From: DUZB01 sp963747555
GTDB lineage: Bacteria; Desulfobacterota; DSM-4660; Desulfatiglandales; Desulfatiglandaceae
Assembly: GCA_963747555.1 (NCBI GenBank)
Contig: CAVVFZ010000034.1
Span: 310,001-374,000, forward strand
Length of the DNA stretch: 64,000 nucleotides
Reading direction: 5' to 3'
In this document: piece by piece, positions 53,906 through 63,137 of the stretch
How positions within the stretch are numbered: the stretch's first letter is position 1
Layout: each line of letters starts with the position of its first letter
The notes under the pieces: generated by a model
Told to the model about the DNA's origin: nothing
Seen by the model: the letters and a program-made list of their open reading frames with translations, nothing else
Database searches by the model: none
Program-made: the position numbers and the translations under genes

Positions 53906-54971
53906 AAGGGGACAGCGAAACGGTCTTGATTACGGCAAAAACAGGTTGGCCCGCCATTACGCTCATCTGTCGGCACGATTTCATGGTGATCTGTGCCACA
54001 AGAGGGCAACCCAGATCCAGGCCCACAGACGCAAAAGCCCCGCCGTCATCAATCACGTGCGTGACTACACCGGGAAAGATGTTTTGGAAACTGCTTTGAA
54101 TCGGCTTTTCAAGAGCAATGGCAACGCTTCGGGCCGGTATGCGGATGCGCACGGATGCCCCGGGCGGGGCGGATATCCGCCTCGCCTTTAAGACACCCCC
54201 CGGAAAGCGAAGGTGAGTCAGTCCGTCGGCATCGTCGTTAGAAACCACTTCCGCTTCTATCAAAGTCCCATAGTCTTCATTCCCGAAATAGGGCCGCAGG
54301 TCAGGTCGAGAAATGAGCTGTTCGATCGGTCCGGAGGCCAGGATCTGTCCTCTTTCGAGGAGAACGATCCGGCTCGCCAGATGGAGGATCTCATCCATGG
54401 CATGGGTAACATAGAGGATGGGGATCGCAAACTCGCTGGACATGGCCATGATGAACGGCAGGACCTCCTTCTTGCGGTTCGCATCCAGAGATGCCAGGGG
54501 TTCATCCATGAGCAGCAATGCAGGACTGGCCAACAGGGCGCGGCCGATGGCCACCCTCTGTTTTTCGCCACCGGAAAGTGTTGCCGGGCTGCGCTGAAGA
54601 AGAGGACCGATACCTAAGAGTTCCACCACCTGATTAAAATCCACATAGCGTTGCTTTAAAGGCGTACGATGCATGCCGTACGTCAGATTCGATTTCACCG
54701 AATAATGGGGCAGAAGACGTCCTTCCTGAAAGACGTAGCCGACCCGACGCTTTTCGGGCGGCAGATTAATGCCCCGTGCCGAATCAAACAGGATGTGACC
54801 ATCCACGGCCACACGACCGGAATCGGGTTTCAGCAGTCCGGCAACCATATTGACGATGGACGTTTTCCCGGCGCCCGAAGGTCCGAAAAGGGCGGTTACC
54901 CCCGATCGGGACCCCTGGAAAACGGCATTGACGGTAAAATCGCCATGCTTTCTTTTGAGATCAATTTCCAA
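53847..54971 (-). CDS. modC: Molybdate ABC transporter ATPase
   Basis: 374 residues from TTG at 54971 with AAAGGA upstream, two bases after the modB stop. ABC domain: Walker A 'LFGPSGAGKTSIVNMVAG', 'YVFQEGRLLPHYSVKSNLTYG', signature 'TLSGGEKQRVAIGRALL', Walker B 'ALLLMDEPLASLD'. A C-terminal TOBE/Mop-like domain ('AQITMKSCRQMSVMAGQPVF') may sense molybdate. Couples ATP hydrolysis to import through ModB. Confidence 0.93.
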   Translation of the reverse strand: MEIDLKRKHGDFTVNAVFQGSRSGVTALFGPSGAGKTSIVNMVAGLLKPDSGRVAVDGHILFDSARGINLPPEKRRVGYVFQEGRLLPHYSVKSNLTYGMHRTPLKQRYVDFNQVVELLGIGPLLQRSPATLSGGEKQRVAIGRALLASPALLLMDEPLASLDANRKKEVLPFIMAMSSEFAIPILYVTHAMDEILHLASRIVLLERGQILASGPIEQLISRPDLRPYFGNEDYGTLIEAEVVSNDDADGLTHLRFPGGVLKARRISAPPGASVRIRIPARSVAIALEKPIQSSFQNIFPGVVTHVIDDGGAFASVGLDLGCPLVAQITMKSCRQMSVMAGQPVFAVIKTVSLSPFTALDPREPKPATALPGSG

Positions 54972-54973
54972 AA

Positions 54974-55675
54974 CTATCCTTTCAAACGATGGGAAAATCG
55001 ACGGGCTGCCATTTCGGAAAGGAACAAGGCAATCATGGCCACGGCGACCGACAGGACGCACAGACGCATGGCGTTCGATTCCTCGCCGGGCATCTGCGTC
55101 AGGGTGTAGAGGGCCAGGGGCAGTGTCCTTGTTTCTCCCGGAATATTGGAGACAAAGGTAATGGTTGCCCCGAATTCTCCCAGACTCCTGGCAAAAGCCA
55201 GAATCATGCCGCTGATAATTCCCGGTGCAACCAGGGGAAGGGTCACGGTAAAAAAGACCCTCAGGGGTCCTGCGCCCAGAGTGCGGGCGGCCGACTCGAG
55301 CCCCTCATCCACACTCTCAATGGAGAGCCGCACCGCCCGCACCAACAGGGGAAAGGCCATCACGGCCGCCGCCAATGCAGCGCCCTTCCAGTTAAAGGCC
55401 AGCGTCAGGCCCAGGTGATCCCGCAGAAAAGCGCCCAGGGGCCCTTTTCGCCCGAAAAGGATCAAAAGGGCATATCCCGTGACAACGGGAGGCAGGACCA
55501 GCGGCAGGTGGACGATGCCGTCCAAGAGACTTTTGCCCGGAAAATGCAACCGCGCCAGGACCCAGGCCGCCAGGATGCCGATGGGCAGACTCCCCGCAAC
55601 CGCCCACAAAGATACCCAGAGGCTGAGCCGGAGGGCCTCCCACTCCATGGGTGTAAGCCCGGCCATATCGCTCAT
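54974..55675 (-). CDS. modB: Molybdate ABC transporter permease
   Basis: 233 residues with about five or six membrane helices and the EAA loop 'EGLESAARTLGAGPLRVFF', followed by 'LPLVAPGIISGMILAFARSL' and 'LGEFGATITFVSNIPGETRT', a ModB hallmark. It forms the membrane channel with ModC. The ATG overlaps the modA stop (ATGA). Confidence 0.93.
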   Translation of the reverse strand: MSDMAGLTPMEWEALRLSLWVSLWAVAGSLPIGILAAWVLARLHFPGKSLLDGIVHLPLVLPPVVTGYALLILFGRKGPLGAFLRDHLGLTLAFNWKGAALAAAVMAFPLLVRAVRLSIESVDEGLESAARTLGAGPLRVFFTVTLPLVAPGIISGMILAFARSLGEFGATITFVSNIPGETRTLPLALYTLTQMPGEESNAMRLCVLSVAVAMIALFLSEMAARRFSHRLKG

Positions 55676-56466
55676 TTGACCGAAAAACCGTATCGTTCAA
55701 AGATCGTCTTTGCGGCGGGCGAGCCTAAAAAGGCCATAAATCGCCCCACTGCCGGAGTTGCGTGACCTGCGACAACGGCTGCAGGGTACAGAATGGGAGA
55801 ATGCGTTTCGGGCGGAAAGATCCCCACGACACGAACTTTTTCAGAAATGGCGGCATCGGTGGAATAGACCAGACCGACCGGGACTTCACCTCGCTCAACC
55901 ATTGCAAGGGCTGCACGCACATCTTTCATGGCAGCCACCTTGTTCTTGACCTTTTCCCACACGTTCAGACGCATCAAGGCCTCCCTCCCATAGATTCCGG
56001 CCGGCACATGTTCGGGGTCACCCATGGCCAGACGACCATCGCCCAGGAATTGCCCCAGAGGGAAATCTGGTTTAATCACTATATGTTTCAGGCTGCTCTC
56101 GGCCGGTATAATCAAGACAATGCGATTGCCGAGCAAGTCCATCCGGCTCTTTGGCGCAATCATCTTTTGCGCCTCCAGATAATCCATCCACTTCTTGTTG
56201 GCGGAAATAAAGATATCCGCCGGCGCCCCATTGTCGATTTGCTTCGCCAGGGTTGAAGAGGAGGCGAAGGAGATCCGCACCTTATCTTTCTGTTGATCCA
56301 TATGGAGTTTTGCAATGTCGGTAATGGCATTGGTTGTGGATGCCGCCGCAAAAACAGTGACGGTTTCCCCTTCTATCGCCCCTGCAACAGAAGACAGGTG
56401 CAACAAAAACAACAGGATGGCGATACCCACAGCAAGGCTGTTTCTTTTAAAATTTCTCCATTTCAT
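55672..56466 (-). CDS. modA: Molybdate-binding periplasmic protein
   Basis: 264 residues from ATG at 56466 (AAAGGA nine bases upstream; an ATG at 56514 would give an overlong N-terminus). Sec signal (about 1-30), then 'VTVFAAASTTNAITDIAKLH', 'ISFASSSTLAKQIDNGAPAD', 'IFISANKKWMDYLE' and 'RGEVPVGLVYSTDA', all ModA-like. It binds molybdate or tungstate in the periplasm for ModBC. Supplies molybdenum/tungsten for pterin enzymes typical of such anaerobes. Confidence 0.93.
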   Translation of the reverse strand: MKWRNFKRNSLAVGIAILLFLLHLSSVAGAIEGETVTVFAAASTTNAITDIAKLHMDQQKDKVRISFASSSTLAKQIDNGAPADIFISANKKWMDYLEAQKMIAPKSRMDLLGNRIVLIIPAESSLKHIVIKPDFPLGQFLGDGRLAMGDPEHVPAGIYGREALMRLNVWEKVKNKVAAMKDVRAALAMVERGEVPVGLVYSTDAAISEKVRVVGIFPPETHSPILYPAAVVAGHATPAVGRFMAFLGSPAAKTIFERYGFSVK

Positions 56467-56505
56467 CGACGTTATCCTTTCTATCACATAAATATTATTG
56501 CTCAC

Positions 56506-56524
56506 ATATTCCACAATAGAATAT
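56506..56524. promoter_or_regulatory. Possible operator at the modA promoter
   Basis: ATATTC, seven bases, GAATAT: a 6-bp perfect inverted pair 40 bp before modA in AT-rich DNA between divergent modA and the MFS gene. A ModE-like or other site is possible. It is weak evidence. Confidence 0.3.
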
Positions 56525-56649
56525 TCGCTTTTTAAATTGCAAGGGTTTTAAGAGGATCGCTGTCAGAAAAAGATTCAGGTTCAGCTCCAAGGATGTTATG
56601 ATTTGAAATTGCTGCGGACCAGGCACCCTCGCTGCAGCGATCGGACAAG

Positions 56650-58134
56650 ATGATAGAAAAACATCTTTGGAGAATTGCTTTTTCCATGCCACCGGAAACC
56701 ATTTCAGCCGACACCTCAACCAACACGGAGATCCATGATCCCTCTCTTCGCGCTTCCATTCGTGACGGAGTAGGCAATGCCGTGATGCTCGGTTCCGGGG
56801 AAACCTATCTGGGACCTTTCGGCATCTTCCTTCAGGCCACAACCCTGCAGGTGGGCATCTTGTCCACCCTTCCGCAGGTTTTCGGGGCGGTAATGCAGTG
56901 GGCAGGGGCCACCCGCATGGACACCTTCCGAAGTCGGCGCCGGGTGATTGTCACAGGCGCCCTTTTTCAGGCGCTCCTATGGATTCCCATATGCCTTCTC
57001 CCATTTTTTTTTGGGAGGGGAGAGGCGACTGTGTGGCTCTTGGTGGGGATGGTTCTCCTCTATCAGGGCGCTAACGGGGCTATCGTTCCGGTGTGGAACA
57101 GCCTGATCGGCGATCTGGTTGACCCCCGCATCAGGGGCCGGTTTTTCGGGAACCGCAACCGGTTGGCCGGAATGAGCACGTTCGTCGCGCTTCTCATGGG
57201 AGGGTGTGTCTTGCACCTCTTTGCCCGGTGGGATCATGTGGCTGTAGGTTTCCTGATCATCTTTTTAGCGGCTTTTCTTGCTCGCCTGAATTCCGTTCAC
57301 TGGCTAAAGCGTTATGCTGATCCGGAATTTCAGCTGTCCGCCGAGCAGATATTCACCTTCAGGCAATTTTTGAGGCGTTCGCCCCATTCCAATTTTGCAA
57401 AATTTGTATTCTTCGTGGCCGCCGTCAATTTCGGGCTCGCTTTTTCAGGCCCTTATTTTGCTCTATATATGCTCCGAGACCTCCATCTCAGCTATCTGGA
57501 GTTTACAGCCGTAACGGCAGTAGCTGCCGTCAGCCAGTTCCTCACCTTTCGGTACTGGGGAGAGTTGAGCGACCGTTTCGGGAATAAAAAGATTCTGAAC
57601 CTGTGTGGGTGGGGTGTCAGCCTGGCGCCCATGCTCTGGCTCATCTCCCACAACCTCGGGTATCTAATGGGAATCCAGGTTTATGCCGGATTCATATGGG
57701 CGGGATTCAACCTTTCCGCAACCAACTTCCTGTTTGATGCGGTCACCCCTCCGAAGCGGGCCAGGTGCGTAGCATACCAGGGCTTGGTCAATGGGGTGTT
57801 TGTCCTGTTCGGGTCCTTATGCGGGGCTATTGCGGCCGATCATCTTCCAGCTTCTTTTACCCTTGGGACATGGGTGTGGAGGCCCATCTCGGCCCTCCCG
57901 GTGATCTTTTTCTTATCAGGCCTCATTCGACTCGTTGCCGCCGGGCTTCTGCTCAAGAAATTCAGGGAAGTGCGTCCCGTGGAACCCATCGGTCACGGGC
58001 AGCTCATCTTTCGGGTGAGTCATATCAGGCCTATCGCGGGGGCAACCTTCAGCCTCTTTACGGGCCTTTTCAGAAACCAGAGGCATCCGGGTCGTGAAGA
58101 TCGAAAAGCAGGAAATGACCAGGGAAAACCATAG
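56650..58134 (+). CDS. MFS transporter
   Basis: 494 residues with about ten to twelve hydrophobic segments. Motif-A-like loops are 'VDPRIRGRFFGNRNRLAGM' and 'GELSDRFGNKKILNLCGWG'. The N-terminal 40 residues are soluble. The C-terminal tail after residue 450 is basic and polar. Substrate not evident. It is divergent from modA, and the start may also be the ATG at 56686. Confidence 0.75.
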   Translation: MIEKHLWRIAFSMPPETISADTSTNTEIHDPSLRASIRDGVGNAVMLGSGETYLGPFGIFLQATTLQVGILSTLPQVFGAVMQWAGATRMDTFRSRRRVIVTGALFQALLWIPICLLPFFFGRGEATVWLLVGMVLLYQGANGAIVPVWNSLIGDLVDPRIRGRFFGNRNRLAGMSTFVALLMGGCVLHLFARWDHVAVGFLIIFLAAFLARLNSVHWLKRYADPEFQLSAEQIFTFRQFLRRSPHSNFAKFVFFVAAVNFGLAFSGPYFALYMLRDLHLSYLEFTAVTAVAAVSQFLTFRYWGELSDRFGNKKILNLCGWGVSLAPMLWLISHNLGYLMGIQVYAGFIWAGFNLSATNFLFDAVTPPKRARCVAYQGLVNGVFVLFGSLCGAIAADHLPASFTLGTWVWRPISALPVIFFLSGLIRLVAAGLLLKKFREVRPVEPIGHGQLIFRVSHIRPIAGATFSLFTGLFRNQRHPGREDRKAGNDQGKP

Positions 58135-58198
58135 TATCTGCAGTCATTTGGATTGGCGCTACATAACGCGATGTCGAATTTCTAAGAGGAGGGAGCAC

Positions 58199-59782
58199 AT
58201 GAGGACGAAATGGGGACGAATGGTTATTGTTGTTGCAGGTTTACTGGCGGTGTCTTTCTTTGCCGCAGGGCAAGCCTTTGCCGGTGCGGACGACTTGGCA
58301 AAACAGGCGGACAAGATCATCCGCAGTGCCGAAAAATTGATGTATAGCGGTAAGAATGCGGAAGCAGATGCCTTGCTGAATGAAGCCGCAGCGCTCATAG
58401 AACAGGGGAAGGCGGAAGATCCGAGCAACAAGAAGATCTTGCAAACCGAAAAAAAATTTGCGCGCCTGCGAGCCAGTGTGGATAAGAAACTCGGCAAGAC
58501 GGAGAGCAGTGCCTCCTCTTCCGAACAGAAACTGCCTCCCAAACCCCAGTCTAAGGCCATGTCGTCAAAATCTTCCGAACCAGCCGCAAAGGCATCGAAC
58601 GGAAACAGGCTCCCCTCAGGGGTGAAAAAGAGGCTGAAGGACATCGACCGCCTCTTAGATGGCGCCGAGCGCTATGCCAACACCGACGCAAAAAACGCAA
58701 AGTACAAACTCCAGCAGGCCGGAGAGTTGTTTGACGAAATTGAAAAGAACTACAGCGGTCAATTCGACCCCGCCAATCCCGATTTCGCCGCCACGAAAAA
58801 CCGATTTAATGAACTGAGCGGCAAGGCGGAAGAACAAGGCGCGGCGGAGTCAAAAGCCGAGGCCGACGCTGCTGCTGCCAAAACCGCTCAGGAACAACAA
58901 TCCGCAGAGTGGGTGGCCAAGTTCCGCGCCTATCTCTCCTATACAGGACAGGAGGACTACGACCCCGCCAAAACCGTTTTTGTGCCGGGTACATCCGAAC
59001 CCGAAAAGTTTGCCGACGCCCAGAAACGCTACGAAGCCTTTAAGGCTTTCTATGAGCAGTACAAAAAAACAGAGTTTCCCAACGGCAAGACCTTCCAACT
59101 GGAAGATCTGGCCGACAGGGAAGCACCCCTTCGTTTGAAGGCCTTTGAGGAAGGTTTTGCCAGCCGTGTTGCGTCCTTAACGGGAGACGCAGAAAAAGAT
59201 ATCGATGCCGCCATGGCTCAATTGGACAAAGACAACGGGTGGAAATCCGATAAGGCCGTTAAGCCGAATCTGGTGGATCACAAATGGATGGCATCGATCC
59301 GCAAAACCACGGACGATGCCCTTGCCGCCCTGGGGGAATCCGATCCCAAACGAAAAGAGATCCAGGCTAAATTTGAAGCCCTGGAGGCCAAGGATAAAGA
59401 GAACCGGGAGATTCGAAAAGAGCGTACCTTCATGACGCCGGATCGCTACACCGGCAGCGACATGGGCGAGTTGAAGAAAAAGGCCGAAGACTTGGTGAAG
59501 AATGACAAGAAAGAGGGCGGCAATCCGCTTCGATGCACCATCATTTCAGGAAATTGGAAAGAACAAACCGTCGAGGAGTGGACTGACACCACAAAAACCG
59601 CGCGGAGACGCCGGACCACCCGGAGCATAACCGCACAGGTGGCGGCCAAGACCGCTGACGGCGTTCGCCTTATCACTGTGGCCCTGGCAGAGGACAAACA
59701 AAGCGATGGAAACTGGGGCCCCCTGTACGGAAATCTGCACCAATACTCCGACCCCATGCTGGTGTCCAACGTCAACAAATAG
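58199..59782 (+). CDS. Secreted hypothetical protein rich in Lys/Ala/Glu
   Basis: 527 residues with AAGAGGAGGGAG before the ATG. Signal peptide (about 1-28, 'AAGQAFAGADDLA'), a helical, coiled-coil-like region 30-100 with TPR-like 'AEKLMYSGKNAEADALLNEA', a Ser/Pro/Lys linker, then more alpha-helical repeats and a small C-terminal beta domain ('GNPLRCTIISGNWKEQTVEE'). No catalytic motif or known family recognised. The charged, repetitive helices suggest a periplasmic scaffold or stress protein. Confidence 0.65.
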   Translation: MRTKWGRMVIVVAGLLAVSFFAAGQAFAGADDLAKQADKIIRSAEKLMYSGKNAEADALLNEAAALIEQGKAEDPSNKKILQTEKKFARLRASVDKKLGKTESSASSSEQKLPPKPQSKAMSSKSSEPAAKASNGNRLPSGVKKRLKDIDRLLDGAERYANTDAKNAKYKLQQAGELFDEIEKNYSGQFDPANPDFAATKNRFNELSGKAEEQGAAESKAEADAAAAKTAQEQQSAEWVAKFRAYLSYTGQEDYDPAKTVFVPGTSEPEKFADAQKRYEAFKAFYEQYKKTEFPNGKTFQLEDLADREAPLRLKAFEEGFASRVASLTGDAEKDIDAAMAQLDKDNGWKSDKAVKPNLVDHKWMASIRKTTDDALAALGESDPKRKEIQAKFEALEAKDKENREIRKERTFMTPDRYTGSDMGELKKKAEDLVKNDKKEGGNPLRCTIISGNWKEQTVEEWTDTTKTARRRRTTRSITAQVAAKTADGVRLITVALAEDKQSDGNWGPLYGNLHQYSDPMLVSNVNK

Positions 59783-59856
59783 GGATCTGAAGGATATCCC
59801 ACGGAGGAAGCCCAATATCCGTAAATAGAAAACAGGCAGAAGGGGAAAGGAGAAGT

Positions 59857-60060
59857 ATGGACGGGAAGCGTCGCGAACATATAAAACCGGGAATACACGT
59901 ATTCATTGTGCTAAAAAAAGATCAACGATCGGGCAAACTCACCGAAGGGATCGTGAAAGATATCCTCACAAAATCTCCCACCCATCCCCACGGTATCAAA
60001 GTCCGCCTTGAGGATGGTCAAATTGGGCGCGTGAAAGAATTTTTGCCCGAAAACAAGTGA
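59857..60060 (+). CDS. YwbE-family protein
   Basis: 67 residues: 'IKPGIHVFIVLKKDQRSGKL' and 'TEGIVKDILTKSPTHPHGIK' followed by 'VRLEDGQIGRVKEFL', a small beta-rich fold of the uncharacterised YwbE group. AAAGGAGAAGT precedes the ATG. It probably belongs to one transcript with the following YaiI-type gene, although 134 bp separate them. Confidence 0.82.
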   Translation: MDGKRREHIKPGIHVFIVLKKDQRSGKLTEGIVKDILTKSPTHPHGIKVRLEDGQIGRVKEFLPENK

Positions 60061-60194
60061 CACAAAGGTGAGTGAAAGTCTGGTGAAAACAATCATCGTC
60101 GACGGCCGAACGGCTTCCCCATCCAAGATTGTGTGCGTGGGAAGAAATTATAGGGAGCACCTGGATTGGTTCCAGAAATGAAGGAGGATTTTTT

Positions 60195-60662
60195 TTGCTG
60201 CACATCTTTGTAGATGCGGATGCCTGCCCGGTCAAACAGGAAGTATACCGCGTGGCCGGCCGATTTGGCCTTCCCGTCACGTTGGTGGCCAACTCCTGGA
60301 TGCGGGTACCCAATGAACGACGGATTGCCCTGGAAGTTGTAGGGGACGGGTTGGACGAGGCGGATGATTGGATCGTCGAACACCTGCAACCTCACGACAT
60401 CGTGGTCACCGCCGACATCCCCCTTGCAAGCCGTTGTCTTGCGAAAGGGGCACGGGTCCTTGGTCCGACCGGAAAGCCGTTCACGGAAGACAACATAGGC
60501 ATGACCGTCGCGACCAGGGATCTGTTGTCGGAACTTCGTGAGTCGGGAGAAATCACGGGAGGACCTCCGCCTCTAAATAAGCGTGACCGCTCCCGTTTTC
60601 TTCAACAGTTGGATGAAATCATTCAAACCATCCGTCGCGAGCATCCGCACCTTTCCACCTGA
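60195..60662 (+). CDS. YaiI/YqxD-family (DUF188) protein
   Basis: 155 residues with TTG start and AAGGAGG seven bases upstream, which agrees with family length. Motifs 'IFVDADACPVKQEVYRVA', 'DIVVTADIPLASRCLAKG' and 'GARVLGPTGKPFTEDNIG' are typical. The fold resembles PIN/NYN nucleases with conserved Asp residues, but the activity is unproven. Cytosolic. Confidence 0.9.
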   Translation: MLHIFVDADACPVKQEVYRVAGRFGLPVTLVANSWMRVPNERRIALEVVGDGLDEADDWIVEHLQPHDIVVTADIPLASRCLAKGARVLGPTGKPFTEDNIGMTVATRDLLSELRESGEITGGPPPLNKRDRSRFLQQLDEIIQTIRREHPHLST

Positions 60663-60688
60663 CCCTGAAACTCCGGAAATGAAACCAA

Positions 60689-60853
60689 ATGAAAGAACGA
60701 CCCGAATTTGAATCCCTTGACCAGATGGCTGAAACCACTGCATCGGCGCTTGTCAAGGCTGAAAAACCGAAAACCGGGATGAAGAAAAAAAGGGGACAGG
60801 CCGATAGTTCACTCCTTGAAGGAGTTTGGAGGTGCCAGGCGAGAAGACATTGA
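60689..60853 (+). CDS. Small hypothetical ORF, doubtful
   Basis: 54 codons (MKERPEFESLDQMAETTASA...) ending inside the regulator fragment in another frame. No clear ribosome site. It may be a short gene or the front of a broken one. Confidence 0.3.
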   Translation: MKERPEFESLDQMAETTASALVKAEKPKTGMKKKRGQADSSLLEGVWRCQARRH

Positions 60854-61004
60854 TAAATTAATCTTAGACTATATTTCAGATGTCCTTGATGAAAAACAAA
60901 AAAGAAAAAGAGTAGCAAATATCTTATTTGAAATGTCGCATAAAGACAAAACCATTTTCGCCATCGGTCCTCGGCGATCAGCGATCTGGAGGCTTTGTCA
61001 TTAG
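60816..61004 (+). pseudogene. C-terminal fragment of an AlbA_2/RecG-like regulator
   Basis: 62 residues from an internal ATG: 'GGARREDIDKLILDYISDVL', 'DEKQKRKRVANILFEMSHKD' and 'AIGPRRSAIWRL' match the winged-helix tail that ends DNA-binding AlbA_2 or RecG-like proteins. No N-terminal part lies upstream, so this is a remnant in AT-rich DNA. Confidence 0.55.
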
Positions 61005-61147
61005 CCGAACTTTTAATAACTAACAACCGGTTTGGTTTTTCCGCTCAGACATTAAAATCAATAAGTTTTTCGCCACTCTATTTTTTAACTTTTTGATATT
61101 ACTATAAATAGTATTAACTAAAAAGCTGACGTTTCAATGACACTAAG

Positions 61148-61321
61148 TTGGAAAATAGTCAACATTTGGAAGTGCCTCCGCTTGACTTCAACTGTTTTGT
61201 AAATGCACGGCAGGAGGAATATTTCGCGGCTGTACGGTATGGACTGCATCGAAATTATGTGCCTATGGAAAAAGTCTTTACGAGTGTCGTTGCCCACTCT
61301 TTGCAATCTTATGACTCGTAG
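61148..61321 (+). pseudogene. Possible C-terminal remnant of a Fic-family protein
   Basis: 57 codons from TTG (no ribosome site): 'ARQEEYFAAVRYGLHRNYVP' and 'MEKVFTSVVAHSLQSYDS' resemble the tail of Fic-domain proteins, which contains a Y-x-A-x-x-x-G pattern. The catalytic domain is absent. It overlaps the convergent small gene. Identification is tentative. Confidence 0.35.
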
Positions 61322-61478
61322 TCTGCTTGGCTTTTCTCGACAGATATTCGTCTAAAAAGCCCTCTGCCGCGATTCCCTCAATGGCCGAAGACGAACAGAC
61401 GGACATAAACAAACCGACTTTCCGTTTGGCCTTATCTCGCGAGTAGGGATTTGTTTCGCTGACAGGTTTATTTTTCAT
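61278..61478 (-). CDS. Small antitoxin-like protein
   Basis: 66 residues from ATG at 61478: 'SETNPYSRDKAKRKVGLFMS' and 'VCSSSAIEGIAAEGFLDEYL'. Similar small proteins with a TNPY...SSaIEG pattern accompany Fic-type or other toxins. A TATACT box lies about seven bases before the ATG with no Shine-Dalgarno, suggesting leaderless mRNA. The convergent Fic-like remnant supports an old toxin-antitoxin locus. Confidence 0.5.
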   Translation of the reverse strand: MKNKPVSETNPYSRDKAKRKVGLFMSVCSSSAIEGIAAEGFLDEYLSRKAKQTTSHKIAKSGQRHS

Positions 61479-61834
61479 GAAATTAGTATAGCATGATCCC
61501 GTGGGATTTTCACCAAAATTTGGGATACAGTTCACGAGACTCAGGAACATCCTTGATTTCGAGGGACTCCATCTCCTGAAGAAATGGGAGAAAATAGGAC
61601 GAAGCCAGTTATTTATTTTTGGCCATTATTTTGCTTTGTTTTTGGATTGAACGTCATAAGAAACAGTCTCAACTTTACATCAGCTGGTCTTCATGTAAAG
61701 TTGTTGGTGTCTTCTTTACATTATCAGGCGAGGATGTGAAGAAAGCACGAAACCTTCCATTTGGGGCATCGGCCGATACGGGCAAATACTCGACGATACC
61801 TTTATGGAATAGCCAAAACTGAAATGGAGAAACC
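61479..61834. other. AT-rich decayed spacer
   Basis: 356 bp. A short minus frame (about 61510-61596) reads 'FLQEMESLEIKDVPESRELY' and stops; it looks protein-like and may be the tail of a deleted gene upstream of the antitoxin-like protein. Otherwise nothing is supportable. Confidence 0.4.
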
Positions 61835-62989
61835 ATGAGTGAATACCAGTATTACGAATTCCGGGCCATTGATCAGCCTTTGGACGAAAAGGCCATGGAA
61901 GCCTTGAGAAATTTATCCTCAAGGGCACAGATCACCCCCACCAGTTTTATAAATGAATATAACTACGGCGGCGACTTCAAGGGGAGCCCGTTGAAACTGA
62001 TGGAGAAATATTTTGACGCATTTCTCTATGTGGCCAATTGGGGGAGCCGCGAGTTTCTGTTGAAGGTTCCTCTCAGGTTGGTCAATTTTGATTTGGTAAA
62101 GGAATATTGTGGTGGCGAAAGTGTTACCGCCTATAAAAAAGGAGAAAATCTGATTTTTCAGTTCACCTCCGAAACCGATGATCCTGAATGGGAAGAGGGG
62201 GAGGGATGGCTTTCCTCTTTGATTACGTTACGTTCTGATATCCTTAACGGAGATTACCGATGTCTTTATCTTGGCTGGCTTTATTGCGCCCAGATGGAGG
62301 ATTTTGAAGAGGACGAACTGGAACCTCCGGTTCCTCCCAACCTTGGCAGCCTGAATGCCCCCCTGAAGGAACTTGTGGAATTCATGCGGATCAACACAGA
62401 TCTGGTTGCGGTGGCAGCCCGAAACAGTGCTACAACGGAGGTCCAGCAGGGTGTAGATGAAAAGGCGCTGAGCGCCTGGATCTCTAAACTTCCAGACGAA
62501 GAGAAGGACAATATCCTGCTCCGTTTGATCCGGGGGCACGATCCTCATCTCGGTGCTGAATTGCTTCAGCGATACCAAAGCGGGATCGGGGGAAAACACG
62601 ATGGTGGAATGGATATACAACAGCGCACCGTTATGGAGCTGATTGCAGAGGCAGAAACGCATACAGCCGAGAGAGAACGACGGATCGCTGAAAAGAAGGC
62701 GAAAGAAGCGGCTCAAAAAGCACGGGAAAAGGCGGTCATTCGAGAAAAATACCTGAATGAACTGGTCAAGCGAGAAGACCAAGTCTGGAATCAGGTGGAC
62801 GAACTCATTGGAACGAAACGTCCATCGGATTATGATTCCGCGGTTCAACTCCTTGTGGATCTCAGAGACTTGGGGATAAAAGGAAAAAAGGAGAAACCGT
62901 TTCAGGAGAAGCTGCAACGCATTCGTGAAACGCACAGCCGAAAGCCGAGCCTTATGGAACGGTTAAAAAAAGCGGGCCTGAATGGATAA
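61835..62989 (+). CDS. Hypothetical protein, conserved in diverse bacteria
   Basis: 384 residues with TGGAGAAACC before the ATG. The N-terminus 'EYQYYEFRAIDQPLDEKAME' and 'AQITPTSFINEYNYGGDFKG' followed by 'MEKYFDAFLYVANWGSREFL' are strongly conserved in a family of unknown function often next to SWIM zinc-finger genes. The last 120 residues are charged and coiled-coil forming ('AERERRIAEKKAKEAAQKAR'). No partner gene is adjacent here. It is probably not membrane-bound. Confidence 0.72.
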   Translation: MSEYQYYEFRAIDQPLDEKAMEALRNLSSRAQITPTSFINEYNYGGDFKGSPLKLMEKYFDAFLYVANWGSREFLLKVPLRLVNFDLVKEYCGGESVTAYKKGENLIFQFTSETDDPEWEEGEGWLSSLITLRSDILNGDYRCLYLGWLYCAQMEDFEEDELEPPVPPNLGSLNAPLKELVEFMRINTDLVAVAARNSATTEVQQGVDEKALSAWISKLPDEEKDNILLRLIRGHDPHLGAELLQRYQSGIGGKHDGGMDIQQRTVMELIAEAETHTAERERRIAEKKAKEAAQKAREKAVIREKYLNELVKREDQVWNQVDELIGTKRPSDYDSAVQLLVDLRDLGIKGKKEKPFQEKLQRIRETHSRKPSLMERLKKAGLNG

Positions 62990-63137
62990 TATTCCGTGCT
63001 GTAAAACGCTTACTTCCATCATTCAATAACGTTAGATCAACATAGGAAAAGGTGAAAGGCCGGTCCGATAAATACACCGTCTATTAAAGGAAAGGAATCA
63101 ATTTTGGCAGGTTCCTGCAGGAGTTGAAGAATAGCCC

